Positions 30,953 through 40,699 of a stretch of DNA of 64,000 nucleotides are shown piece by piece. The DNA is taken from NCBI RefSeq assembly GCF_049800835.1, contig NZ_JBNAFU010000004.1, positions 1-64,000 on the forward strand, written 5' to 3'. Source of the stretch: Dinoroseobacter sp049800835. GTDB lineage: Bacteria > Pseudomonadota > Alphaproteobacteria > Rhodobacterales > Rhodobacteraceae. The position numbers and the translations under genes were made by a program. The notes below the pieces were generated by a model. The model saw nothing but the letters and a program-made list of their open reading frames with translations. It was not told the origin of the DNA and did not search any database. The first letter of the stretch is position 1, and each line of letters starts with the position of its first letter.

Positions 30953-32730
30953 TCCGCACTCCCCTTCGCCCGCTCGCCCGAATCCTGCAAGCCCGTCAGG
31001 CGGGCGAAAACCCGGACCTGATCGAGCGGGAAAACATCCGCAAGCGCCACCACGCGATGCGCGATGAATGGCGGCTTGTGGCCGAACAGCGTCTGCTTCT
31101 GGCCTCCATGATCACGGTGCTGGTGTTCTCGCTGGTGGGGGTGCGCATGTGGGCTGTGGCGTCCGAACCGGCGGCGGAGCCTGTCGCGCGCGCCACCTCC
31201 ACCCAGATCCACGCGGCACGGGCCGGGATCACCGACCGCAAGGGTCGGGTGCTGGCCACCAACCTGGTGTCCCACGCGCTTTATGCCCAACCGCCGCTGA
31301 TGACCGACCCGGTGGGCTCCGCGCAGAAACTGGCCGAGATTTTCCCCGACCTCGACGCCAAGACCCTGACCCGCCGCTTCACTGGCGAGCGAAAGTTCCT
31401 CTGGCTCAAGCGGCGCATTTCGCCCGAACAGATGCAGGCGGTCCATGACATCGGCGATCCGGGCCTGCAATTCGGCCCGCGCGAGATGCGCCTCTACCCC
31501 AATGGCAAGATCGCCTCGCATGTTCTGGGCGGCACCAGCTTCGGGCGCGAGGGCGTGCACGCGGCCGAACTCGTGGGTGTCGCCGGGGTGGAGAAAGCCT
31601 TCAATGCACAACTCAGTGATCCGGCAGGCGACGGCCCGCTGACCCTGTCGCTCGACCTGACCGTACAGTCGGTCATCGAGGATGTGCTCGCGGGGGGGAT
31701 GCGCATCCTCAACGCGCGCGGGGCGGCCGCCGTGCTGATGGATGTCCACTCCGGTGAGATCCTTGCCATGGCATCGCTGCCCGACTTCGATCCCAACACA
31801 CGTCCGCGTCCGCTGGCCGAGGGGGAGGCGTCGGACAGCCCGCTTTTCAACCGCGCGGTGCAGGGTGTCTACGAACTGGGCTCCGGCTTCAAGATTTTCA
31901 CCGCTGCGCAGGCGCTTGAACTCGGCCTCGTGAACCCGTCCACGATGATGGACACCACCAGCCCGATGCAATGGGGCCGCCACCGCATCCGTGACTTCCG
32001 CAATTACGGCCCTGAACTCAGCGTCACGGACGTGATCGTCAAATCCTCCAATGTCGGCACGGCCCGGCTGGCACTGCAAATCGGCGGCGCGCGCCAGAAG
32101 GACTTTCTGGGGGACCTGGGCTTTCTCGACCCCACCAGCGTGGAGCTGATCGAAGCTCCCGGCGCCGCGCCGCTCTATCCGAAAAAATGGTCCGATATCC
32201 ACACCATGACCATCAGCTACGGCCACGGCATCTCGACCTCGCCGCTGCATCTGGCCGTGGGCTATGCCTCGCTTGTCAACGGCGGCACGCGCGTGACCCC
32301 GACGCTTCTGAAACAGGATATCGTCGTGCCCGGCCCGCGCGTGGTGTCCGAACGCACGTCTGCCGCCGCGCGCGCGATGCTGCACGCGGTCGTCGAACGC
32401 GGCACCGCGAGTTTCGCCAAGGTTCCGGGCTACGCCATCGGTGGCAAGACCGGTACGGCCGACAAGCCGCTGACCCGGGGCGGGGGGTATTACAAGGACA
32501 AGGTGATCGCGACCTTCTCCAGCGTCTTTCCGATCGACGACCCGAAATACGTGCTGGTCGTGACACTTGATGAGCCGTCCGAGAACTCGGGCGACGAGCC
32601 GCGCCGCACCGCCGGGTGGACCGCCGTGCCCGTCTCGGCAGAGATCACGCGTCGCATCGCCCCGCTTCTGGGTTTGCGCCCGAGCGTGGACTATGCCTTT
32701 GATCCTGAGATAACACTCGCCACACGCTGA
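30949..32730 (+). CDS. ftsI: Peptidoglycan transpeptidase FtsI (PBP3)
   Basis: 593 residues: cytoplasmic tail, one membrane span (about 50-68), pedestal domain, and a transpeptidase domain with the SxxK serine in GSGFKIFT, SSN, and KTGTA in GGKTGTADK. It crosslinks septal peptidoglycan and is the target of aztreonam-type beta-lactams. The ATG overlaps the ftsL stop; the frame is open further upstream inside ftsL but that is not used. Confidence 0.96.
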   Translation: MIRTPLRPLARILQARQAGENPDLIERENIRKRHHAMRDEWRLVAEQRLLLASMITVLVFSLVGVRMWAVASEPAAEPVARATSTQIHAARAGITDRKGRVLATNLVSHALYAQPPLMTDPVGSAQKLAEIFPDLDAKTLTRRFTGERKFLWLKRRISPEQMQAVHDIGDPGLQFGPREMRLYPNGKIASHVLGGTSFGREGVHAAELVGVAGVEKAFNAQLSDPAGDGPLTLSLDLTVQSVIEDVLAGGMRILNARGAAAVLMDVHSGEILAMASLPDFDPNTRPRPLAEGEASDSPLFNRAVQGVYELGSGFKIFTAAQALELGLVNPSTMMDTTSPMQWGRHRIRDFRNYGPELSVTDVIVKSSNVGTARLALQIGGARQKDFLGDLGFLDPTSVELIEAPGAAPLYPKKWSDIHTMTISYGHGISTSPLHLAVGYASLVNGGTRVTPTLLKQDIVVPGPRVVSERTSAAARAMLHAVVERGTASFAKVPGYAIGGKTGTADKPLTRGGGYYKDKVIATFSSVFPIDDPKYVLVVTLDEPSENSGDEPRRTAGWTAVPVSAEITRRIAPLLGLRPSVDYAFDPEITLATR

Positions 32731-32745
32731 TAGGGGGTCGCTGGC

Positions 32746-34236
32746 ATGGGCGCGGGCACGAAGACATCATCGCTGGCAGATCTGGGACTTTCCGCGCGCG
32801 GCGGGGCCGAGGCGCAGGTGACCGGCCTCGCGCTCGACAGCCGCAAGGTCAAGGACGGGGTTTTGTTCGCGGCTCTGCCGGGCAGCCGGGTGCATGGCGG
32901 CGAGTTTATTCAGTACGCCCTGCGCATGGGGGCCGGAGCCATCCTGACCGATGCTCGCGGGGCCGAGATTGCCGCCGACGAACTGGCTGGATCGCCCGCC
33001 GCGCTGATCGTGGCTGAAGACCCAAGGCAGGCGTTCTCCGCTGCCTGCGCGCTCTGGTACGGTGCACAGCCCAAGGTCATGGTGGGCGTGACGGGCACGA
33101 ACGGCAAGACCTCCGTGGCCAGCTTCGCGCGCCAGATGTGGCAGGCGCTGGATATCCCGGCGGCCAATATCGGCACAACGGGGATCGAAGGCGACTATGC
33201 CGCGCCGCTGCTGCACACCACGCCCGACCCGATCACCTTGCACGCGGCCCTTGCGGATATGGCCGCCGAAGGTATCACCCATGCCGCGATGGAGGCGTCC
33301 TCGCACGGGCTGGACCAGCGGCGTCTGGATGGCGTTCGGCTCAAGGCGGCAGGGTTCACAAATCTCAGCCAGGACCATCTCGACTATCACGGCACGATGG
33401 AGGCGTATTTCGCCGCCAAGGCGCAGCTTTTCACCCGGCTTCTCGCGGGTGAAGGGACCGCCGTGATCAATCTCGACGATCCCTACGGCCCTGAAATGGC
33501 CGGCGTGGCGGAGGAGGCTGGATGTCCGCTGCTGACCGTCGGCACCCATGAAGAGGCTGATCTGCGCCTGATGGTCCAGCGGTTTCATGGCACCGGGCAG
33601 GACATTCGCCTGCGTTGGAAGGACACCGCCTATCAGAAGGCGCTCAATCTTGTGGGCGGGTTTCAGGCCTCCAACGTGCTGGTGGCGATGGGGCTGCTGC
33701 TGGCCACCGGCATCCGGATTACCGATCTGACGCGGGTCTTGTCGGACCTGACAACCGTGCGCGGTCGGATGCAGCATGTCGCGACCCGCGATACCGGCGC
33801 GGCGGTCTATGTCGATTACGCCCATACGCCCGAGGCGCTGCGTACCGCCCTTGCCGCGCTGCGCCCTCATGTCATGGGTCGCTTGATCGTCGTGTTCGGC
33901 GCCGGGGGCGACCGCGATGCCACCAAGCGGCCACTGATGGGGCAGGCGGCGGCGGAACAGGCGGATGTGGTGTTTGTTACCGATGACAACCCGCGCTCCG
34001 AAGACCCCGCGACGATCCGCGCCGCAGTGATGGAGGGCTGCCCCGACGCGACCGAGGTCGGCGACCGCGCGGAGGCGATCCTGCGTGGCGTCGATGCGCT
34101 GGAGGCGGGCGATATCCTGTTGATTGCGGGCAAGGGTCACGAGACCGGGCAAACCGTCGGCGATGTGGTCTATCCCTTTGATGACGCGGAACAAGCCAGC
34201 GTGGCCGTGGCCGCCCTTGAAGGGAAGCTTTCGTGA
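32746..34236 (+). CDS. murE: UDP-MurNAc-L-Ala-D-Glu:meso-diaminopimelate ligase
   Basis: 496 residues of the Mur ligase family: N-terminal UMAG-binding domain, central ATPase with GTNGKTS, and the C-terminal domain with DNPRSEDP, the motif that selects meso-diaminopimelate over lysine. It adds the third residue of the stem peptide. The gene overlaps the murF start. Confidence 0.96.
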   Translation: MGAGTKTSSLADLGLSARGGAEAQVTGLALDSRKVKDGVLFAALPGSRVHGGEFIQYALRMGAGAILTDARGAEIAADELAGSPAALIVAEDPRQAFSAACALWYGAQPKVMVGVTGTNGKTSVASFARQMWQALDIPAANIGTTGIEGDYAAPLLHTTPDPITLHAALADMAAEGITHAAMEASSHGLDQRRLDGVRLKAAGFTNLSQDHLDYHGTMEAYFAAKAQLFTRLLAGEGTAVINLDDPYGPEMAGVAEEAGCPLLTVGTHEEADLRLMVQRFHGTGQDIRLRWKDTAYQKALNLVGGFQASNVLVAMGLLLATGIRITDLTRVLSDLTTVRGRMQHVATRDTGAAVYVDYAHTPEALRTALAALRPHVMGRLIVVFGAGGDRDATKRPLMGQAAAEQADVVFVTDDNPRSEDPATIRAAVMEGCPDATEVGDRAEAILRGVDALEAGDILLIAGKGHETGQTVGDVVYPFDDAEQASVAVAALEGKLS

Positions 34237-35666
34237 CCGCGCCGCTCTGGACCTCTGCCGAAGCCGCCGCGGCCACCGGGGGCCGGGCCATCGGCGACTG
34301 GGCGGTCACGGGCCTGTCCATTGATACGCGCGAGTTGGCCCCGGGCGATATGTTCATCGCTCTGAAGGCGGCGCGCGACGGGCATGATTTCGTCGCGCAA
34401 GCGCTTGCCGCCGGAGCCTCCGCCGCATTGGTCAGCCGCGTGCCCGAGGGCGTGGCGCGGGACGCACCGCTGCTGGTCGTCAAGGACGTACAGGCCGCGC
34501 TTGAGGCGCTGGGCCGGGCGGGGCGCGCGCGCCTGAAACGGAAGGCACACGTGATCGGTGTGACCGGGTCCGTGGGCAAAACCTCCGCAAAGGAAATGTT
34601 GCGCACGGTCCTTGGCCGTCAGGGCAAGACCCATGCCGCCATCCGCAGCTTCAACAACCACTGGGGCGTCCCGCTGACGCTCGCCCGCATGCCGCGCGAC
34701 ACGAAATACGCCGTGATCGAGATCGGCATGAACCACCCCGGAGAGATCGCTCCGCTCACCGCGATGGCCCGCCCCCATGTCGCGCTGATCACCACCATCG
34801 CCGCCGCCCATCTGGAGGCGTTGGGATCGCTCGAAGGGATCGCGATAGAGAAGGCGTCGATCTTTGGCGGGCTGGAGCCGGGCGGCACCGCGGTCATCCC
34901 CGGCGATCTTCCGCAAACCCCCATCCTGGCGGATGTTGCCTCAAGCCTTGCGGCCCACACGATCACCTTTGGCGCAGCAGCCCGGAACCACCACCGCCTC
35001 ACCAACGTGACGGTCTCTCATGGCAGCACGGTCGCGCAAGCCCGGGCGTGGCGCACGCCGATGCTGATGAAGGTCTCGACCCCGGGGCGCCATTTCATGG
35101 AGAACGCGCTCGGCGTGATGGCAGTCGTCCAAGCCGTGGGTGCGGACCGCGCCCGCGCGCTCGTGGCGCTGGCCGAATGGGTCCCGCCGGAGGGGCGCGG
35201 CACGTTCGAGCGTCTGTCGCTCGACCCGGTTGTGGACAACATGACCGTCGATCTGCTGGACGACGCCTTCAACGCAAACCCGTCGTCGCTGGCCGCAGCG
35301 CTCGATGTGCTGGCCGGAACGGAGCCGATGCACGACGTGGGTCGCGTCGCCAGGGGCCGACGCATCGCGATCCTCGGCGACATGCTGGAGCTTGGCCCGG
35401 ACGCCACCGCGATGCACGCCGCCATCGCCGCGCACCCCGCGATCCCCGCCATCACGCGCATCCACTGCGTGGGCCCGCTCATGCGCGCGCTTTACGAGGC
35501 GTTGCCCGAGGATCAGCGCGGCGACTGGGTCGAGACGGCCCAGGATCTCGCCTCCCGCGCCCACGGTCTTGTGGATGCCGGGGACGTGGTGCTGGTCAAG
35601 GGGTCCAAAGGGTCCCGCGTCAGCCTTGTCGTTGACGCGCTGCGAAAACTGTCGCACACGCGCTGA
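34233..35666 (+). CDS. murF: UDP-MurNAc-tripeptide:D-Ala-D-Ala ligase
   Basis: 477 residues with the Mur ligase ATPase loop GSVGKTSAKE, the FNNHWGVPLTL motif characteristic of MurF, and DDAFNANPSS in the second half. It adds D-Ala-D-Ala to complete the pentapeptide. It starts at GTG overlapping the murE stop. Confidence 0.95.
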   Translation: MTAPLWTSAEAAAATGGRAIGDWAVTGLSIDTRELAPGDMFIALKAARDGHDFVAQALAAGASAALVSRVPEGVARDAPLLVVKDVQAALEALGRAGRARLKRKAHVIGVTGSVGKTSAKEMLRTVLGRQGKTHAAIRSFNNHWGVPLTLARMPRDTKYAVIEIGMNHPGEIAPLTAMARPHVALITTIAAAHLEALGSLEGIAIEKASIFGGLEPGGTAVIPGDLPQTPILADVASSLAAHTITFGAAARNHHRLTNVTVSHGSTVAQARAWRTPMLMKVSTPGRHFMENALGVMAVVQAVGADRARALVALAEWVPPEGRGTFERLSLDPVVDNMTVDLLDDAFNANPSSLAAALDVLAGTEPMHDVGRVARGRRIAILGDMLELGPDATAMHAAIAAHPAIPAITRIHCVGPLMRALYEALPEDQRGDWVETAQDLASRAHGLVDAGDVVLVKGSKGSRVSLVVDALRKLSHTR

Positions 35667-35695
35667 GATTTGAGAAAAGAGGACCCGTTTCAGAC

Positions 35696-36781
35696 ATGCT
35701 CTACTGGCTGACAAGCATTTCCGACGGGGGCGATCTGTTCAACCTCTTCCGCTATATCACCTTCCGTGCCGGGGGCGCGTTCTTCACCGCGCTGGTCTTC
35801 GGCTTCATCTTCGGACGCCCGCTGATCAACCTGCTCCGCAAACGCCAGCGTTTCGGCCAGCCCATCCGCGAGGACGGCCCCGAAAGCCATCTGGAGACGA
35901 AGCAGGGCACACCCACGATGGGGGGCTTGCTGATCCTGTCGGCCCTGACGGTCTCGACGCTGCTCTGGGCGCGGTGGGACAATCCCTATGTCTGGATGGT
36001 GCTGCTGGTCACGGTCTGCTTCGGCGCGATCGGGTTTGTCGATGATTATCATAAGGTTACGCGCAACAGCCACGCGGGATTGTCGGGGAAACTCCGGCTC
36101 GCGATCGGCTTCGGTATCGCGGGCATGGCGGCGCTGATTGCGCAAGTTCTGCACCCCGATCCCCTGTCAGGCCAGCTTGCATTGCCGTTCTTCAAGGATA
36201 CGCTGTTGAACCTCGGGTTCCTGTTCATTCCGTTCTGCATGCTGGTCATCGCGGGCTCGGCCAATGCCGTGAACCTGACCGATGGCCTCGATGGTCTGGC
36301 GATCATGCCGGTGATGATCGCGGCGGGCACACTTGGGGTCATCGCCTATGCCGTGGGCCGGGTCGACTTCACTGCCTATCTGGATGTCCATTACGTGCCC
36401 GGCACCGGCGAGATCCTGATCTTTACAGCCGCCCTGATCGGCGGCGGCCTCGGGTTCCTGTGGTACAATGCGCCCCCGGCCGCTGTTTTCATGGGCGACA
36501 CCGGGTCACTGGCTCTGGGCGGCGCGCTCGGCGCCATCGCGGTGGCCACCAAGCACGAGATCGTTCTGGTCATTGTCGGCGGCATTTTCGTGGTCGAGGC
36601 GCTGAGCGTCATCATTCAGGTCGCCTATTTCAAACGCACCGGCAAACGCGTGTTCCTGATGGCCCCGATCCACCACCATTTCGAGAAGAAAGGCTGGGGC
36701 GAAAGCCAGATCGTGATCCGGTTCTGGATCATCAGCCTCGTGCTGGCCCTGATCGGTCTGGCCACGCTCAAGGTCCGATAG
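35696..36781 (+). CDS. mraY: Phospho-MurNAc-pentapeptide translocase
   Basis: 361 residues with about ten membrane segments. It makes lipid I from UDP-MurNAc-pentapeptide and undecaprenyl phosphate at the inner face of the membrane. Active-site signatures: the DDYHKV aspartates, NLTDGLDGLA, and the HHHFEKKGW magnesium/histidine loop near the C-terminus. GTPTMGG is the N-terminal conserved loop. Confidence 0.97.
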   Translation: MLYWLTSISDGGDLFNLFRYITFRAGGAFFTALVFGFIFGRPLINLLRKRQRFGQPIREDGPESHLETKQGTPTMGGLLILSALTVSTLLWARWDNPYVWMVLLVTVCFGAIGFVDDYHKVTRNSHAGLSGKLRLAIGFGIAGMAALIAQVLHPDPLSGQLALPFFKDTLLNLGFLFIPFCMLVIAGSANAVNLTDGLDGLAIMPVMIAAGTLGVIAYAVGRVDFTAYLDVHYVPGTGEILIFTAALIGGGLGFLWYNAPPAAVFMGDTGSLALGGALGAIAVATKHEIVLVIVGGIFVVEALSVIIQVAYFKRTGKRVFLMAPIHHHFEKKGWGESQIVIRFWIISLVLALIGLATLKVR

Positions 36782-36847
36782 CGGCGGCCTTGCGGTCCGG
36801 GTCAAGCCGCTGCATCTTGCCCGCCGAAGGTTTGCAAAGGACCGTAC

Positions 36848-38242
36848 ATGATCCCCGTCCAAGGATATTCAGGCAAACGCGTCATCGTGCTGGGGCTCGG
36901 CCGGTCCGGCCTCGCGACCGCGCGGGCGCTCAGGGCGGGCGGGGCAGACGCGCTTTGCTGGGACGACAACGAGGCTGCGCGCGACCGCGCCGCGGACGAG
37001 GGTTTCACCCTCCACAAGCTGACCGGGCCGGACGCGTTTCAGGATGTGGCGGCCTTCATCACCTCTCCCGGTATCCCGCACCTCTACCCTGCGCCCAACC
37101 CGCATATCGCCCGGGCGATGGCGGCTGGCGTGCCGGTGGATAATGACATCGGCCTGTTCTTTCGGTCCTTCGCCACCCGCGATTGGGACAGGTTCGACAC
37201 CAGCCCGCGCGTTATTGCGATCACCGGCTCCAACGGAAAATCCACAACCTCCGCCCTATTGCATCATGTTCTCGACCAGGCCGGGCACCGGACCCAACTT
37301 GCAGGCAATATCGGGCGCGGCGTGCTCGATATTGATCCGGCAGAGGATGGCGATATCGTCGTGCTGGAACTCTCCAGCTACCAGACCGAACTGGCCCGCG
37401 CGCTGACCCCGGACATTGCCGTGTTCACCAACCTTTCGCCCGATCATCTGGACCGGCATGGCGGGATGGGCGGATACTTCGCCGCCAAGGCGCGGCTCTT
37501 TACCCAGGGCGCACCGGACCGTGCGATCATCGGGGTGGATGAGCCCGAGGGGGTGTACCTCTCCAACCAGCTCTCCGTCGCGGCCGAGGACGACAGGGTC
37601 ATCCGCATCTCCAGCCAGAAACTCTCAGGTCCCGGCTGGTACGTGACCGCACGCAAGGGGTTCTTGTCGGAATCCCGCAAGGGGCGGCAAGTCACGTCCA
37701 TCGACCTGCGCCCGATCGCGGGACTGCCCGGCGCGCACAACCACCAGAACGCGGCCTGCGCCTACGCCGCCGCGCGCACCCTCGGCCTCGCCCCGCGCGT
37801 GATCGAAGCCGGGTTTTCCAGTTTTCAGGGGCTGCCCCACCGCTCCCAGATCGTGGGGGAGGCGAACGGGGTGCGTTTCGTCAATGACAGCAAGGCCACC
37901 AATGTCGACAGCGCGGCCAAGGCGCTCGCGGCATTCGCAAACATCCGTTGGATCGCCGGGGGCTTGGGCAAGGAAGGCGGGCTTGGTCCGCTCGCTCAGG
38001 CCACAGGATCGGTCCGCAAGGCCTACTACATCGGTCGGTCCGCGGCGGAGTTCGCGCTCGAATTGCCCGGTCTCGATCACGCTGTCTGCGAGACCATGGA
38101 CCGCGCCGTTGCGCAGGCCGTGGCGGAGGCCGATCCGGGCGATACGATCCTGCTCGCCCCCGCAGCTGCCAGTTTCGACCAGTACGACAGTTTCGAAAAA
38201 CGCGGCGAGGATTTCATGGCCGAGGCCGCGAAATACCTCTGA
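36848..38242 (+). CDS. murD: UDP-MurNAc-L-Ala:D-glutamate ligase
   Basis: 464 residues. Rossmann-like N-terminal domain (VIVLGLGRSGLATARAL), ATPase loop GSNGKSTTSAL, and C-terminal FVNDSKATN with the SFDQYDSFEKRGEDF motif shared by MurD proteins. It adds D-Glu to UDP-MurNAc-L-Ala. It is 66 bases after mraY and followed by the longest gap (180 bases) within the dcw operon. Confidence 0.96.
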   Translation: MIPVQGYSGKRVIVLGLGRSGLATARALRAGGADALCWDDNEAARDRAADEGFTLHKLTGPDAFQDVAAFITSPGIPHLYPAPNPHIARAMAAGVPVDNDIGLFFRSFATRDWDRFDTSPRVIAITGSNGKSTTSALLHHVLDQAGHRTQLAGNIGRGVLDIDPAEDGDIVVLELSSYQTELARALTPDIAVFTNLSPDHLDRHGGMGGYFAAKARLFTQGAPDRAIIGVDEPEGVYLSNQLSVAAEDDRVIRISSQKLSGPGWYVTARKGFLSESRKGRQVTSIDLRPIAGLPGAHNHQNAACAYAAARTLGLAPRVIEAGFSSFQGLPHRSQIVGEANGVRFVNDSKATNVDSAAKALAAFANIRWIAGGLGKEGGLGPLAQATGSVRKAYYIGRSAAEFALELPGLDHAVCETMDRAVAQAVAEADPGDTILLAPAAASFDQYDSFEKRGEDFMAEAAKYL

Positions 38243-38248
38243 GCCATC

Positions 38249-38320
38249 CGAAATCGGCGCTCGCGTTTTGCTACAAAATGTAAAACGGCCCGATTTCGAC
38301 TGCTGCAAAATGTACAAAAC
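38249..38320 (+). promoter_or_regulatory. Repeat-rich region between murD and ftsW
   Basis: A perfect inverted repeat, CGAAATCGG (38249-38257) and CCGATTTCG (38290-38298), encloses GCTACAAAATGTAAAAC. A near copy, GCTGCAAAATGTACAAAAC, starts 32 bases later (38302), about three helical turns. It could be an internal promoter with an operator for ftsW-murG-murC, or an RNA structure. No known regulator motif recognised. Confidence 0.35.
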
Positions 38321-38422
38321 ACGCCAAGGCGCGCGGACTCTAGCGCGGGGCGGAAAACCTGTGTATTGTTCTGCGCAGACCCGGCCAACGGGCAGAGCAT
38401 TGAGGCATAGGCGGTATTTCAG

Positions 38423-39589
38423 ATGACAGAGATGGTGTATGGCACCGTCCGGTCGCAACCCGGTGAGGCTGTTCTGCCGCGCTGGTGGCGGACCGTGGAC
38501 AAGGTCGTGCTGTTTGCGATTTTGTGCTTGTTTTCCATAGGTTTGCTGCTGGGCTTGGCTGCGTCGCCACCCTTGGCGACCCGGAACAACCTGCCGCCGT
38601 TTCACTACGTCGAGCGACAGGCGATCTTTGGCGGCATGGCGCTCGTGGTGATGATCGTGCTGTCGATGTGCGATGTCCGTCAGGTTCGACGCATGGGCGT
38701 CCTGCTGTTTCTTGGCACCTTTATCGCCTTGATGTTCCTGCCAATTTTCGGAACCGACTTCGGAAAAGGCGCCACCCGTTGGTACTCCCTCGGCTTTGCG
38801 AGCCTCCAGCCGTCAGAGTTCCTCAAGCCCGCCTTTATCGTGACCTGCGCGTGGCTTCTGGCCGCCTCGCAGGAGATACAGGGCCCGCCCGGCAAGCTGC
38901 TTTCCTTCGGAATTGCTGTTATAACCGCGCTTTTTCTGGTGTTTCAGCCGGATTTCGGACAGGCCTGTCTGATCCTTTTCGGCTGGTCGGTGATGTATTT
39001 CATCGCTGGTGCGCCCATGACGCTCGTCATGGCGATCGCCGGTCTGGTGGGCGCGGGCGGGGTCTTTGCCTACAGCGCCTCGGAGCACTTTGCCCGTCGC
39101 ATCGACGGCTTTCTATCGCCGGAGATCGACCCGCGCACCCAGCTTGGATATGCCACAAACGCCATTCGCGAAGGTGGGTTTTTCGGTGTCGGCGTGGGGG
39201 AGGGGCAGGTGAAATGGGTGCTGCCGGATGCCCACACGGATTTCATCATCGCCGTGGCGGCCGAGGAATATGGTGTCTTCCTCGTCCTTGTTATCATTGC
39301 GCTTTATGCGGTTGTGACCCTGCGGAGTCTGTGGCGGCTGATGCGGGAGCGTGACCCGTTCGCGCGGTTGGCGGGGACTGGCCTTGCGCTTTTGTTCGCC
39401 GCGCAAGCCATCATCAATATGGGGGTCGCGGTGCGGATGCTGCCTGCCAAGGGAATGACCCTGCCACTTGTTAGCTACGGCGGATCTTCGCTGATCGCGA
39501 CAGGGATCGCGCTCGGGTTCCTTTTGGCCTTTACGCGCACCCGCCCCCAAGGGCAGATCGCCGACATTCTGATCAAGCGAGGACGATAA
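38423..39589 (+). CDS. ftsW: Septal peptidoglycan glycosyltransferase FtsW (SEDS family)
   Basis: 388 residues, about ten membrane helices. It polymerises lipid II at the septum together with FtsI. SEDS motifs: GATRWYSLGFASLQPSEFLKP, and KGMTLPLVSYGGSSL near the C-terminus. The sequence downstream of the long loop contains the catalytic Asp region EIDPRTQLGY. The start is the first ATG after the repeat-rich gap. Confidence 0.95.
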   Translation: MTEMVYGTVRSQPGEAVLPRWWRTVDKVVLFAILCLFSIGLLLGLAASPPLATRNNLPPFHYVERQAIFGGMALVVMIVLSMCDVRQVRRMGVLLFLGTFIALMFLPIFGTDFGKGATRWYSLGFASLQPSEFLKPAFIVTCAWLLAASQEIQGPPGKLLSFGIAVITALFLVFQPDFGQACLILFGWSVMYFIAGAPMTLVMAIAGLVGAGGVFAYSASEHFARRIDGFLSPEIDPRTQLGYATNAIREGGFFGVGVGEGQVKWVLPDAHTDFIIAVAAEEYGVFLVLVIIALYAVVTLRSLWRLMRERDPFARLAGTGLALLFAAQAIINMGVAVRMLPAKGMTLPLVSYGGSSLIATGIALGFLLAFTRTRPQGQIADILIKRGR

Positions 39590-39592
39590 CGC

Positions 39593-40699
39593 ATGGCGCA
39601 GCAGCCACTTCTGGTCATCGCCGCAGGCGGTACGGGCGGGCACATGTTCCCGGCGCAGGCCCTCGCCGAAGCGATGTTGCGCAAGGGTTGGCGGGTCAAG
39701 CTGACCACGGACTCCCGCGGGGCCCGCTACACCGGTGGCTTTCCTGCGGCCGTAAAGGTCGAGGAGCGTGCCTCAGCGACGTTCGCGCGCGGTGGCTCTT
39801 TGGACAAGGTCATGGTGCCCTTGCGTATCTTTGCCGGCACGGTTGCGTCCATCCTGAGCATGCTGCGGGACCGACCCACCATCGTCGTGGGCTTCGGTGG
39901 TTATCCGGCCATCCCGGCCATGGCGAGTGCGACCGCGTTGCGCCTGCCGCGGATGATCCATGAACAAAACGGCGTGCTGGGGCGCGTGAACCAGCTTTTC
40001 GCAAAGCATGTCGATGCCATTGCGTGCGGAACCTGGCCTACGGACCTGCCTGAGGGGGTCAAGGGGCATTCCACCGGCAACCCGGTGCGCAAGGCCATCC
40101 ATGACCGGGCAGGCGCGCCATATATCCCCCCCGGCGATTGGCCGATGAGCCTGCTTGTCATGGGCGGCAGCCAAGGGGCGCGCATTCTGTCGGATGTGGT
40201 GCCGGGCGCACTTGCCAACCTCTCGGACGGCTTGCGAGAGCGCGTGCGCGTGGCCCATCAGGCACGGGAAGAGGACGTCGCACGGGTGGAAAAAGCCTAT
40301 GCGGAGGCTGGGCTGAAAGCCGAGGTGAAGCCGTTTTTCAACGACGTGCCGGCCCGCATGTCCGAAGCACAGCTTGTGATAACCCGCGCCGGAGCCTCAT
40401 CGGTTGCCGACCTGACGGTGATCGGGCGTCCTGCGATCCTCGTACCCTTCGCCGCTGCCGCCGCGGACCACCAGACGGCGAATGCACGCGGTCTGGTAGA
40501 GGCGGGCGCCGCGATCCTCATGCCGGAAAGCAAATTTGATCCGGATACGCTGACCGAGCACGTTGAAATGATCCTGACCCAACCCGAGGCTGCTGTGAAA
40601 ATGGCACATGCCGCGTTGTCCGTTGCCCACCCGGATGCGACCGATCGGCTTGTGGACCTTGTGGAGCACCTTGCCTATTCCCCGAAAGGTTCGAAATGA
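39593..40699 (+). CDS. murG: UDP-GlcNAc:lipid I N-acetylglucosaminyltransferase
   Basis: 368 residues, two GT-B domains. The N-terminal glycine loop AAGGTGGHMFPAQALA and the second loop MGGSQGARILS mark MurG, with the HEQNGVLGRVN and AADHQTANA segments binding acceptor and donor. It makes lipid II at the inner membrane face. The stop overlaps the murC start. Confidence 0.96.
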   Translation: MAQQPLLVIAAGGTGGHMFPAQALAEAMLRKGWRVKLTTDSRGARYTGGFPAAVKVEERASATFARGGSLDKVMVPLRIFAGTVASILSMLRDRPTIVVGFGGYPAIPAMASATALRLPRMIHEQNGVLGRVNQLFAKHVDAIACGTWPTDLPEGVKGHSTGNPVRKAIHDRAGAPYIPPGDWPMSLLVMGGSQGARILSDVVPGALANLSDGLRERVRVAHQAREEDVARVEKAYAEAGLKAEVKPFFNDVPARMSEAQLVITRAGASSVADLTVIGRPAILVPFAAAAADHQTANARGLVEAGAAILMPESKFDPDTLTEHVEMILTQPEAAVKMAHAALSVAHPDATDRLVDLVEHLAYSPKGSK

